From NCBI GenBank assembly GCA_001599715.1, contig BCHU01000012.1, positions 982,803-1,046,802 on the forward strand: DNA of 64,000 nt. The letters are read 5' to 3'. Below are positions 22,945 through 33,823 of the stretch, one piece after another. Numbering within the stretch: position 1 is the first letter of the stretch; each line of letters starts with the position of its first letter. The position numbers and the translations under genes were made by a program. Source of the DNA: Phaeotremella fagi (lineage: Eukaryota; Basidiomycota; Tremellomycetes; Tremellales; Phaeotremellaceae). The notes below the pieces were generated by a model that saw nothing but the letters and a program-made list of their open reading frames with translations, ran no database searches and was not told the origin of the DNA.

Positions 22945-24069
22945 TAACTTTTCGACTTAGGATTGGATTCAGAAACTGTAGATAGATATCCAGATACGTT
23001 ATTGAGATTCCATAGCTAGATCCATATATATTTAATAGAGTTTTTCGATGTTACATTTTGAACTTTTTCCTTAATGTCGAGTAAGAGAAAAATTCAAGAG
23101 CACAGGGATGAGACAATGAGAAATGATTTGTCGTAACACCTGAATATATGAGAGTGCAGCCGTAGGAGAGGATTGGCATACGGCATATCGCAAATGACAT
23201 GATTAGTATACTCGTACAACACCTTTCACCCCTATGGACGCTGCTAACGCTTGTGTGGCAGTTTGGTAGTACTGTATCGTGCACAAATTCATAAGTAGTT
23301 TGGTTGAGGAAGATGTGAAAGATTGTCCAAGGAAATCCAATTTTTATAGTAATTTCACCATTCCAATAGGGAGATAAATCGGTGAATCTGAGATATAGTG
23401 CACCTCTTTTACTTCCTCCCGCGAAAAGAAATCATTTTGTTCCACTAGGACCATTAAAAGGGGCAGTGGTATGTCTCATTAATCATCTGTAGGTATTCCG
23501 GCTAATAATAAAACATTCGCTCGACTATATGAATGCAAGGACATTACGAGGATCTCATGGTCATCAAAAACCCTGCTATGAATTTTGGGTAGAAGGGACT
23601 AGATCTGAGAATGGTATTCTGCTGAACGTTCCAGTCGAGTCATAATTGTCCATAGCTTTTCCAGGAGTGCCATGAGTTGTGACTGTGGCAGTCTGTCCTT
23701 TGTTTGTTTACAAGTAGTGCGATCGGACGAAGGCATTCCCTATAGTATTTTACCGTCAATATATCGTTCTCAAGATTTATCGAGCGACTTATTATCCCGA
23801 AGGAACATATTCAGTATTTCCATTGTACACCTCCCTTCAGCTTGGGATGAAACCTCCAAATCGAAGACTCTTGAAAGGATGAATTTGCTTATTTACCGAT
23901 AAATGCTCTCGGTTTATTCCACCTTTGTGCCTCGGTTTAGCGGAGTCAGAAAATAATCTTGCCCATATAGAGTATTGCCTACTTACTGTATCAATGTGTC
24001 TTCGCCACTTGTTAAATTTTTCTGTTCTTTCTATTTGCTCATACAACTATGTTCAAGAAATTCAATACA
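22945..24069. other. intergenic, 1.1 kb
   Basis: No credible gene. Contains a TACTGTA at 23270-23276 and short open frames without coding character. It forms the left border of the small-protein array. Confidence 0.45.
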
Positions 24070-24725
24070 ATGTCTTCAAGCTACAGTCCATACATGTCCT
24101 TCTACGTCACCTGCTCTCACTCTGATAAGGAGGATGCTCCTCCAGCAGACAGTTTTCCTTCAGAATGTCGTCTAGGTATCTACTCATCTAATATCGATAC
24201 TTGGGGGACACCAGAGCAGGCAGCTATCAAGCGAGGGGGTAACATGATAGTAAGTTTATATCACAAACGCAGAACAATTCTGCTGACGAAAATTCTACGA
24301 AGTGTTATCGCTGTCCCGACGGTCCGAAGCCCTATACCTATTCAAACTTCAAGCTAGGCGTTCCTCAGTATGAAGTCTTCTGTACGGAAAGCTGTACCAT
24401 TCAACCAAGACCAGAAAATGTAGGCCGTAAGATCCGATTCGATGACGGAAGGCACACATTCGAAACAATCTTGGAGAACTGGATGGTGAAATCGGCAACT
24501 GGTTTACTCAGCAAGAACGTTCGCTGTAAGAGAGGTCACTCCTTTGGTAGAATGCAATCACAACAGCTGGATATGGGAGTTTGGTACACAGATCACGATA
24601 AAAAGCATCAAATTAGATGTGAGTCAGGAAAAGTCTTCGAGTTAGATGGGGACGGTGAATGGCGTTTATCTGAGGAGACTATCACCGATGATATAGACGA
24701 TGAAGGTGGTGTAAGCATTAGGTGA
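24070..24725 (+). CDS. small-protein family member A (CxC / YSNF family)
   Basis: Not a family I recognise. Exons 24070-24249 and 24303-24725 give 200 residues; an ATG 21 bases upstream (24049) is also in frame. The first exon ends near a phase-0 intron after FYVTCSHSD...GGNMI. The second opens CYRCPDG and has TYSNFKLGVPQYEVFC, FETILENWMVKSATGLLSKNVRC, GHSF, and a C-terminal LDGDGEWRL. There is no signal peptide or membrane helix, so it is probably cytosolic or nuclear. CYRC plus later Cys/His residues could bind metal. First of four tandem paralogues, all on the + strand and all with an intron at the same place. Confidence 0.7.
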
Positions 24726-25500
24726 GAGCTGTTGCTTCTAACAGAAGTCTCATGGTTGGAACTGGTTGTGAATTAAGAAATGTTTGAACGATGAAAGGAC
24801 CGTTTTGAGGAGGGAGTTGCACGTATGTAGTCAGGAATGTATGAACTGTGGTGGGGGATTGATGAAGGCGCTCATCATTAGCAATTAAAAGACTACTACA
24901 GCAGTGGCATAGTATGTGAAGACGTTTCTGGTTGGAATGCATATATGGTACAGTAATTGTACTTGAAGTACCTACTTGTACGGTATGAGCGCTACTCTAG
25001 TCAACGTAACGCTTGTTGAGATACAGTAGTTTCAATCTTTCCATTACAAATCCAGTCATGTCTCGCTCTGACTGTCACTGGATGTCTGCTTGAAATTAGA
25101 TTAAATCGTACGAAGACATTTCCCCTATCAGATTACAACTACTTTTCCATCGGTATTTTCATCTTGAACCTAGAAAAAAATTCTTATACCAATCGAATAT
25201 ATCAATGACGATAGCTCCATTGTTCGTCTCCTTCTTACACCTACATTTTATCTGTTACGAAGACTCTTGAAATGACAAATAGCATATTCCCCGAATAGGG
25301 GTTTTCGGTATAACCTACCTTTGAGGTTCTACAAAACTGAAGTGGAAGCCCATCTTGAGCGGACTGTATAAAACCGTTATGTAAAATGATTTTTCTTCGC
25401 CACCATTCAATTTTCTCTTTTTCAAGTCCAACTTCGTTTACCCACTATCCAAACATCCAAACAAATATCCAAACAAACAATTTCTTTTCCGATTCCCTTC
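24726..25500. other. intergenic between paralogues A and B
   Basis: No gene seen. Two TACAGTA sites (24949-24955, 25022-25028). A pyrimidine- and CAAA-rich leader precedes B. Confidence 0.45.
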
Positions 25501-26106
25501 ATGAGATTCACTGTCACATGTTCACACAACGACAATGAATCGAGTTTTGATCCCAAAAGTACAGAGTATGTTATTCCACTCTTTACCCTGATGTCAGACA
25601 AAGGCGATTGGGATTCTAAACCAGAAGAGGTAGCAAGTAAAGCTCGTGGTGGAATAAGGGTGAGTCATACGCATGAAAAATTTAGAAGTTGCAAACTGAC
25701 CAGGTCCTAGTGCTATGAATGTGGCAACACTGAAGGAGGGCTAAAACAGTACAGCAATTTCACAATCTACCCAATCTCTGTCATTGCTAAATGCAAAAAC
25801 AGTGATCCAATCACCTTAGTTTCGCAGAAATCAACTTCAATCCAATTTGAAGACGGCGGGAAAGACTTTCGAACCATTTTTGGGAATGGTTTGATGGCTC
25901 TTGCCACCGAAGCCGTCGACAACAAAGATTCCTGCTGGAATTTTCATCCAGTTGTTAAAATCACTGAAGCCGGTTCACGGATGTCGGTTTCCTATAATAG
26001 TGATACAAAGGCTTATGAGATGAAAAAAGGTAGATATGGTGATCTTCTCACTTTGGACGAAGATGGTAATTGGAGGGAGACTTCGACACAAAATACAAAT
26101 CTCTAA
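25501..26106 (+). CDS. small-protein family member B
   Basis: Exons 25501-25659 and 25711-26106 give 184 residues. The layout matches member A closely: FTVTCSHND near the start, a first exon ending ARGGIR, a phase-0 intron, then CYECGNTEG, QYSNFTIYPISVIAKC, FRTIFGNGLMALATEA, and LTLDEDGNWRE near the end, comparable with A's ELDGDGEWRLSE. A and B therefore look like the closer pair. No signal peptide. Function unknown; see the findings for the family argument. Confidence 0.7.
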
Positions 26107-26560
26107 AAGAAATAGCGTATGTAAATTAGTACGTATTTAGAGTATTTAGGTGGTATTTAAATTGTGGAGGTTTAGTTATTCAGAATATTTTGAGAGAATT
26201 GTGCTGTATACGATACGTGTTCGATGTATATATTTTGTTGATTTTTATCTTATACAGTAGCAACTGATATGTTTGCGGTCGATAGGCGCCAGCACTAACA
26301 TCAAAGAATTGGGACCACATCAGTACATTCAGACAATTCTGAGAGAAATGTGGCACTTCAACGCCACTACTGTACGTACTTGTACAGTACTCTACCGGCA
26401 CTTCTTTTCATCTACTTTTCACCCATGTCCCACCTTTGTTGTGGGTGGAGCCAACATCGAAGCCCAGTCTCAACCAGGACACTACGACAACTACTTTCTT
26501 TTTCTCCTCTTATCAACTGTCATCATATTTTCAAAGAACAAATAGTGAAACAAGCACAGT
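26107..26560. other. intergenic between paralogues B and C
   Basis: No gene seen. TACAGTA at 26253-26259 and 26383-26389. Confidence 0.45.
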
Positions 26561-27269
26561 ATGTCCTCAAGTTCAATCAAAATTCACTTCACCATCAGTT
26601 GTCAGCATTGGAAAGCTGAGGACAGCGAAGTCCCGCCACCAAGTCCTAGCACTTGCGACCTCTCTCTTGAGTTGGGTCCAAGTTGGAATCTTACTACCCC
26701 AGACTATGTTGGAGAGACTCCGGAAGAACTTGTTAGATCAAAATTCAAGGATAACCTATGTGTGAGTTTGAATTTGGATTAAGGATTCCTGTAGAAGATA
26801 CTGAATACTGATACTCAATCATACGACAATGACAATACAGCTTGATGTTTTCTCAAAAGTGGGTAAGAATTGTACAGGTTCACCGAAGACCTATAGTAAT
26901 TTCACCATCGAACACACTAAGGAAGGTATCAGCTTGTACTGTGAAGAACGTCATGAAGTTGAAATCCCAACGTCTTTGGTAAATAGGTCATCCTATACCA
27001 TCCCAGCTGGAGAAGGGAAAGAAGTTCTCTCTAAAACTTTCGCCTCGATCTTATATTCCATCGTCCACAACCCAGATTTCAAATCACTCAAATGTTCAGT
27101 GGATGAGGATGATAGATTGAGTCGTGTCAGTTTCGAAGGTACAGGTGTTTATTCTCAATACGATAGAAAGAAAAAGGAGTTTGTGGTCTACAGAGACTAC
27201 GATAGAGAGTGCGACTCAAAAGGGAATTTCGTCCGTCCACCTAAGGCAGTTTACTTGAGTTTTGATTGA
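26561..27269 (+). CDS. small-protein family member C
   Basis: Exons 26561-26761 and 26841-27269 give 209 residues. Exon 1 reads FTISCQHWKAED, PPPSPSTCDLSLEL and ends FKDNLC. After a 79-nt phase-0 intron, exon 2 has VGKNCTGSPKTYSNFTIEH, GISLYC, GKEVLSKTFASILYSIVHNPDFKSLKC, and ends with a Tyr/Lys/Asp-rich stretch. It is closest to member D: the KNC-GSPK-YSNF, GKEV..KT-AS-LYSIV and DFK-SL-CS blocks are shared. No signal peptide or membrane helix. Function unknown. Confidence 0.7.
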
Positions 27270-27891
27270 GCTCAAAGAAGTTAGAAGAAAGCGCTGGGCG
27301 AAAATGAGTTGTCTCCTTTGTGTATACTGTATGTAGTGAGAGGGATGTAGTGCCATTGCCAAAACACCGTTTCGTTGTGCAAGCGATCCTTCATATTACA
27401 AGAACATGTACAGGGTACTATAGTATTGAGTGTTCTTGCTATCCCTTGATGAGTACTACGTTACTTGATATCTGCGGGAGATCTTGCTGAGGAGACCAAT
27501 TTAGACTGTAGTTGAACTACACTCTACAGCATGCGTGAATCCCTTGTCCACCATATCTGATACAAATTCAAAATGTCACCACACTATAATCATCTAGTAT
27601 ATTCTATCAACAGACTTCTTCCATTTGCACAAAGGTAAGTACAGTCTAAATATCACAGTAGTAGACATTTCGACTTCTTTAGTCGAAATACAAAACATTT
27701 ATATGTACTGTATTACTCAGGATGGCACTTCTTTTCATCTCACTTTGGTCTATGTCACACCTTGGTAAATGGTGGAGCGAATATTCAAGTCCAGCCTGAT
27801 AAACTACAGTACCTTTTGAATTTCTCCCCTCTTCAATTCCATCCAACTGGTTTCTTTTCAATTTTAAAACTGCAAAACAATAAATCACCTC
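27270..27891. other. intergenic between paralogues C and D
   Basis: No gene seen. Three TACAGTA/TACTGTA sites (27325-27331, 27706-27712, 27805-27811). Confidence 0.45.
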
Positions 27892-28596
27892 ATGTCCTCA
27901 AGTGAAACCCCTCTACCCCAAATCTCCTTCACCGTAAGCTGTCACCATTGGGACGCCGAAGCTGAAGGAACCTCACCACCCAGTCCTCACACTTGTGTAC
28001 AAACTCTAGATTTGAAACCCATTGATCTTTGGGGACGTAGTTCACTTTCATTTACCCCAGAACAATTCGCCCAATCAGTTTTCGAAGAAAACATCTGTGT
28101 GAGTTTCATCATTCGAATGTAATACGATAAAATAAGAGTGTGTACTGAGAGTTGATCATGACAGTTTGTCGTTTTCAACGAAACAGGCAAGAACTGTAGA
28201 GGCTCCCCCAAGGTGTACAGCAATTTCATCTTGCATCAATTAAAAGAAAATACCATAGGAACTTGTCTCGATAACCATTCCATTCCGCTTTCATCTGAGA
28301 TGGGTGATTCACTTTATTCGATCGACGTTGGTGTTGGGAAAGAAGTTATGGGTAAAACTCTCGCCTCCAAACTATACTCTATCGTTAATTCAGAAGACTT
28401 CAAAAACAAATCACTTCAATGCTCAGATGGTCATCCTTTGTATGAAGTATCTTGTCTGGGAACACATGTAAAGGCTCAGTATCGGAGCGAAAAGGGATCG
28501 TTTGATGTTCACAGGGATGGGGATATATGCAAACCAGATGGGGATATTGTTGAACAACCGGGGAGACTAGATCCTTTTGGCTGGAGGGTTGTTTGA
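27892..28596 (+). CDS. small-protein family member D
   Basis: Exons 27892-28098 and 28165-28596 give 212 residues. Exon 1: FTVSCHHWDAEAEG, SPPSPHTCVQTLDL, ending FEENIC. Exon 2: GKNCRGSPKVYSNFILH, GTCLDNHS, GKEVMGKTLASKLYSIVNSEDFK, SLQCSDGHPLYEVSC. The upstream non-coding sequence also resembles that of C around the ATG (CTCATGTCCTCAAGTG versus GTATGTCCTCAAGTT), a sign of a duplication covering promoter and gene. Function unknown. Confidence 0.7.
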
Positions 28597-28923
28597 GAAG
28601 TGGTTTTCAGTGTGCGATGTTCATTCTTATTTACAAAATTTTGATGTTGTGGTGAATTTTACTCTATGGTGTTGGATCACAGTACCGTTTTTGCCCAGTC
28701 ATCCAAAAAAGTCTCAAGTTTCTGAGTTTCGTCATAGGACAGAACCCTGGCCCTTATATTGGGAATCAAGTCAATACCACTTAATTGCTATTGAGCCATT
28801 TTTTGAGGACGTTATATACCAATGCCCATGATAGTTAGTGATCGTAACAATTTTACCGAATCCAAACCATTTCAAAGACAATTTAAACGATACAGTATCA
28901 AGTTGATTAAAACTATTTTACAA
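28597..28923. other. intergenic, convergent 3' flanks
   Basis: Lies between convergent genes D and the peroxin. One TACAGTA (28891-28897). No gene seen. Confidence 0.45.
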
Positions 28924-30808
28924 CTAAGTATCCACAGGTTCTCGAGAGACTCGTCTCCACCATCGTCGTCTCCTCGTAACCCGTCGCAAAGTCAACGCAG
29001 GCATCGAACCAGTCCCCGTAACCGACGAAGCATCAGCGTCAGTGATAGCAAGAGGCGAAGGGTTCTGCCACGAATCGTCAGAATAAACCCATCCGTCTGT
29101 AGCTTTGTCAGTTTCTCTGTAATCCTGTCAAACGATGTAAAAGGGATATACCAGAATCAGTTCCAACATCACTCCAGAGGCCACAGACGTCAACTCTCCA
29201 ATCTTCCCCTGGTAGGAAACTCCAACCCTCCTTCAGAGCTAAGATGATTTTGGCTTCACCTTCCTTCTCATCTTTCCCAGTCGTACTCAGGCCCAAAGAG
29301 TGATCTCGAACATCTACCAATCCACCGTCATCAGCTACTTTCCAAAGAGTTTCACCTAGAGATAAAATTCTATCTGGTTCTTGATTATACCAAAGGGAAG
29401 AGAGTGTTACAGCTGGCGCATTGCCAGTTAATATTTTTACCCATGGTGCTCGTTCACCTGCTCTCAGGAATCGAGCGGACCATGATCCAGATGGTATAGA
29501 CGGTGTAAACGATGCTGTTCCCGAGACTGAAATGTTGTTGGAAGGTTTGGCAGCGACTGATGGATCCAATCTTTCATTTTCCCAGACCTCGACACGACCT
29601 AATTCCCTGTGACCGAGGTTATCCGGTAGAGCATCAGTCAATATGATGTTTTCGATGAAAGATTGGATCTTGAGAATAGTGGGATTTCGAGGTAGAGCGA
29701 GAATTTGGGGTGAGAGGATTGGGTGGAAGAACAGTGGGGGGACGGTGCCAAGAGGAAGAAGGAGGTAGGGGATTAATGATGATGGTAAAAGAGGTAAGAT
29801 GAGGGATGGGGGAAGTAGGAGAAGAATGAGGTGAGTGGCAGTGAGAGGAAATTGTGACGGTGAGGTCGTGGAGTTCGTTGGTAACGTCGAAGTCAAGATT
29901 CCCACTCGGGGAGCGACATAATCGTAGATATCTGACCTGTGGAGAAGAAAGGCTAAGGTCAGCAATCTCGTCGGCAAAAGCTTATTGTACACATACACCA
30001 AACCCATGAGATTTTGAATAGCTTGTAGATTCATATAATAATCCACACCACTTTCTGCTTCTTTGGGCGGTACGACGGGTATTGTCTCTCCATGAACACC
30101 GGTGCTTGCACTGAAACTACCTCCAGTTGAATTTGTATTGTTCGAAGACACGCGAACAGATCCTGCAGGTGAACTCTGAGTGGATACACCTAACATCGAC
30201 AGAACGGGTGAAGAACGTTCTTGGATATGTAAAAGGAGAAGAATAAGTCCTAAAGAAGGTAGCAATAGTAGTAGACGAGGTTTGAAAGCTGACCCAGAGA
30301 ATTAGCTGACAGAAATACTTCCATGAATGAGCTCACAAATAAACGTCCAAACCATCATCCAGGCCCATGTCCAAGTCGGTTTCCTCCAGAACAGAATCTC
30401 CTCTATCCTATCCTGAACCCAAAACAACGGTCCCACCTTGGTCACAAACCGTCTGAAATTGTTCGAAACAATAGGTAAACTAAGTTGTTCTTTCTGTGTA
30501 CTCAGTTCCCTTGGTCTACCTGGACCCAATCCAGATCTTGATGCCGAATTTTGTGGTAGTTTGGGTAGGTTTTGCGGGAGGAGGGAGGATAGGACTAGAT
30601 CAGATACATTTGTTGAGAGGGAGGTTGCGGTTGGGACCGTGAATTTACGTGTTGATGTGGACGAGGAGGAATTGTTGTAGGTCGGTGGGAAATTTGCTTG
30701 GGGTGATTGTGGTTTTTTAGGTTGGGTGGATACGGTGGGTAATGAGATTTGAGTTGCTGAGGATGGTATTTGTATGTATGAGGGTAGAGTGGTCATAGTT
30801 GGTGACAT
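28924..30808 (-). CDS. Pex24/Pex23-family peroxisomal membrane peroxin
   Basis: Four exons (30337-30808, 29997-30288, 29152-29936, 28924-29114) give 579 residues. After a Ser/Thr/Pro-rich N-terminus comes EEILFWRKPTWTWAWMMVWTF, a hallmark of the Pex23/Pex24/Pex28-32 group, then a membrane hairpin of Leu-rich helices (PRLLLLLPSLGLILLLL), the conserved NLMGLVSDIYDYVAP block that spans an intron, and a second Leu/Pro-rich hairpin. The C-terminal third has dysferlin-type Trp motifs: WRVDVCGLWSD and DGWVYSDDSWQN. The members control peroxisome number and ER-peroxisome contacts. Two splice sites (29996/29937 and 29151/29115) were chosen because they restore these conserved blocks. Which numbered Pex it is cannot be said. 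Confidence 0.8.
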
Positions 30809-31014
30809 TGAGAGAAGAGAAGAAGTGAGAGAATATCGAAGACATTCCTCGGTAATGGCAACTTAACCAAATAAGCGTGTTAAGAATGACTTAGTAAATT
30901 TAGTAATAACCATTAGTAGCGGAATCAAATATTACTAATGACTTTGTAAGTGGAGGTCGTCCACGACGTCACCATATTCCTCTCTGAAATTAATCAACAA
31001 CTACCATCACCAAA

Positions 31015-31957
31015 ATGTCATTGAAGTATATAACCCAGAGAGTAGCTCAACAGGTATGTATTCAATTTTCACGTCCAAGCTAACAACTACAGATTGATGA
31101 GGAGTTGATGTCAACTGCAGGGGCATTCTCCCTGGACCAAGTGAGTGAAAATTTCTACATCAATTAACTAAACTAATTACCGTCCAGTTAATGGAACTAG
31201 CAGGTCTAGCATGTGCCCAAGCCCTGACCAAAACCTATCCTCTCAGTACCCATCCAAAAGTCCTAATAGTCTGCGGACCAGGTAATCAAGGAGGTGACGG
31301 ATTAGTAGCAGCCAGACATCTCCACATGTTTCGTTACCAACCAACCATCTATCTTCCTAAACCTGGCTCCAAAGATATCTATCAGAGATTACTGAAACAA
31401 TGTCAGAATTTACGGATTCCAGTTTTGGGTGGTGTGGAGGAATTTGAAAATAGTTTCAAAGATAATGATGTGGTTCTAGATGCTGTTTTCGGTTCGTCCC
31501 TTCCGACCGTTTTGTGGATTGAACTAAGTGCAGGATAACGTAGGATTCTCATTCCAACCACCGCTACGAAAACCTTTCGATAAGATCCTCAAGTTACTTC
31601 ATCAAACCACTCTTCCGATCTTATCAATAGACATCCCTTCAGGATGGTCAGTTACCGACGGACCTCAACCTCTCTTCACCGAGCCGGACGAACAAGGTCA
31701 TTCAGAGGAAATCAAGACGTTCACCCCGGATAGTTTAATCAGTTTGACGGCGCCTAAAGAAGGTGTCAAGAGTTTCAAGGGGAAGCATTGGCTTGGAGGG
31801 AGATTCGTACGAGAGTGAGTTGACTTGTGGTAATTCAGACGGTTATTGATATGTCTCTCTAATCTATAGCGACATTGAATCCAAATTCCAACTTCATCTA
31901 CCGGAATACCCTGGATCTGATCAAGTAGTGGAACTTCCAGTCATGTCAGGTTTATGA
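31015..31957 (+). CDS. NAXE: NAD(P)H-hydrate epimerase (YjeF_N)
   Basis: Metabolite-repair enzyme that interconverts R- and S-NAD(P)HX so the dehydratase can restore NAD(P)H. Five exons (31015-31053, 31093-31140, 31188-31491, 31544-31814, 31870-31957) give 249 residues, the standard length. Key blocks: QQIDEELMSTAGAFS at the start, LMELAGLACAQA, VLIVCGPGNQGGDGLVAARHL (nucleotide/substrate loop), DAVFGFSF with the catalytic Asp, and LSIDIPSGWSV, then SLTAPKEGVKSFKGKHWLGGRFV. Fungal members are mitochondrial or cytosolic; no strong presequence is seen here. The two short 5' exons (39 and 48 nt) were found by frame and splice signals. Confidence 0.92.
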
Positions 31958-32825
31958 AGCGCTTTCATTGAACCGCTTCAGGCGGCTTAGGTGCAATCTA
32001 AAATGCTTTCTTGTGATTGATCCCAGTTTCTACCCAAATCACTTCAATGAGGTCAAAGACGGAACAGGAGAGGTTTCAAAAAGCTGGGAGTTTGATATAC
32101 CGCATGCATTACTGGGACAGCAACACCGTCTGGATCGAATTTGGTAATCGGTTCCAAAAACGATCTCATCACCGGCGTCGCGAACTGCTGCAGTACACTG
32201 ATCAGCCGACGCTGGTGAGTCGCCGATAGACCTCGGAGTTATGTTGTTTTGAGCGAAAGGGATGATGGTTCAGACACTACCCCGTCCCAGCTGACATCCA
32301 CCAATTCGCTGTAGCATACAGTTACAGATGCAGGAGGCTCAAGTAGCATATGAGTGCCGTAAGGTATGTGAATTGTCGAATAAGGCGCTTGCTGAGGTGA
32401 TACAGTAGTAGTGTAACTCGGCCCTTAATCCAATTTTCTCCGCTTCATATCGACATCTCAACAATAAATTTATAAATAAAACACCTGAAGGGATCCGTTC
32501 AAGATTGAAGTTACTCATCGATTGGGGGATCAGAGAGGTGATCTCGATTCCGAATAATTGGACACTGATGAGATCAGCATCCGCAAAAACGCCTCAGTTA
32601 CGTTGTACAGGACAAGGTACAAAGTCATACGTACTTGTGTACATAATTAGCTGCCTAAGCTCAAGTAAGGACGATCCATCTTCATTCTCGAATTATTTTG
32701 CTAAGGGAAGAAGATTAGCCAGAGCTAGCTAGCTATCAGAGGTCAATGTGTGGAATCAAACTGGAATGCTGTTTGACCTTCTTTTCCTGCATCCCAACAT
32801 TGCGTTTCAACGTCTTGCAAACACA
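31958..32825. other. intergenic, 0.87 kb
   Basis: No credible gene; short open frames lack coding features. TACAGTA at 32401-32407. Confidence 0.45.
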
Positions 32826-33600
32826 ATGTGGTTCACTTATCCAATCGTCCTAGTCCTGCTCTCAACAGTGTTTGTAACCAGTTCTTTCGGTCAGATTGCG
32901 AAACCTGAAAATTCCAGAACGGGGATTAAACTTAAACAAACTAAACGTGAAGATGTAAGTTGGGAGTCTTTTCAGGATGGTTGAGTCAGTCGATTGAACT
33001 CGTGAAGCAATTTAAACGTTATTGTGTCAGCTTGCTGATGTTTGATACCTTAGATTGTTCTTCGAAGTCAGCGTCTGAGATTACGTGGTGTCCCTTCACC
33101 AGTGAATGCGCCGGGGACAGCCTATTTTGGGCAATATCAACAGTTCTACTCTGGATCCGGCCTTATTGAAAACGATGTAAATCCATGTACGTTTGTTTTG
33201 AAAAAGTCTCTTCCTTGCGGTTGCACATATCCCACCCATCAGAATAATTCCAATTTTCATTTTCCTCCTTGATACCTAAAATCCTTTTATCTCCTTTAAC
33301 GTCTCAAAAAAACTAATGAGAGAGAAAATAGCCAACGATGGTGGGGCTAATCATCCTCCTATCCAAACTACGATTCCTGGTACGACGGATCAGAACACGG
33401 CCATTGAGAAATGCGGCTCTTTTTCATATAATACCGGTGACGGTTATTACGCTTTCCAAATTTACTACTCGATCTCGAATGATTATTGGGTTTGTCGAGC
33501 GTATGTCTTGTATGGACCATTCGATCAATCCGACGTCTCGTATTTCAATGTTGCTGATCCTGACGCTGTCGATGTTTTTGGGTATCAAGTTTATATCTGA
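32826..33600 (+). CDS. small secreted protein, two cysteines
   Basis: Not recognised. Three exons (32826-32954, 33054-33186, 33332-33600) give 176 residues. A signal peptide (MWFTYPIVLVLLSTVFVTSSFG) is followed by a basic propeptide-like segment with a dibasic KRED site, a Gly/Asn/Pro-rich linker and a Tyr-rich globular end (KCGSFSYNTGDGYYAFQIYY, DYWVCRAYVLYG, YFNVADPDAVDVFG). The two Cys about 30 residues apart could form one disulphide. The third exon's acceptor (TAG at 33331) was selected because the nearer GAG sites break the frame or create a stop. Likely extracellular; function unknown. Confidence 0.6.
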
Positions 33601-33823
33601 GAAAAAAGAAGGAGGTGGAAGAAAGGAAAGTGTGGTGTAATTCGGAGAGTCAAGAAACTTGCTTTAGACGCTCCAGGTATCTTCGTGTCACACAAATAGA
33701 ATTCTGATGCACAGATGGTAATATAAGGATTAACATATGAATGGTCTATGGTGGATTAAGCCCAGTGGGCGAGATTACGTTATAAAGGAATAGAATAATA
33801 AAGATCTATCTACATCATCCAAT

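Noticed and set aside
23672..23902. Possible extra small-protein family member before the array
   Set aside because: Reading frame lacks the YSNF, ILENW and Cys order and has no intron at the expected place.
32017..32732. Short + strand frames after the NAXE gene
   Set aside because: Low complexity, no splice logic, no family features.
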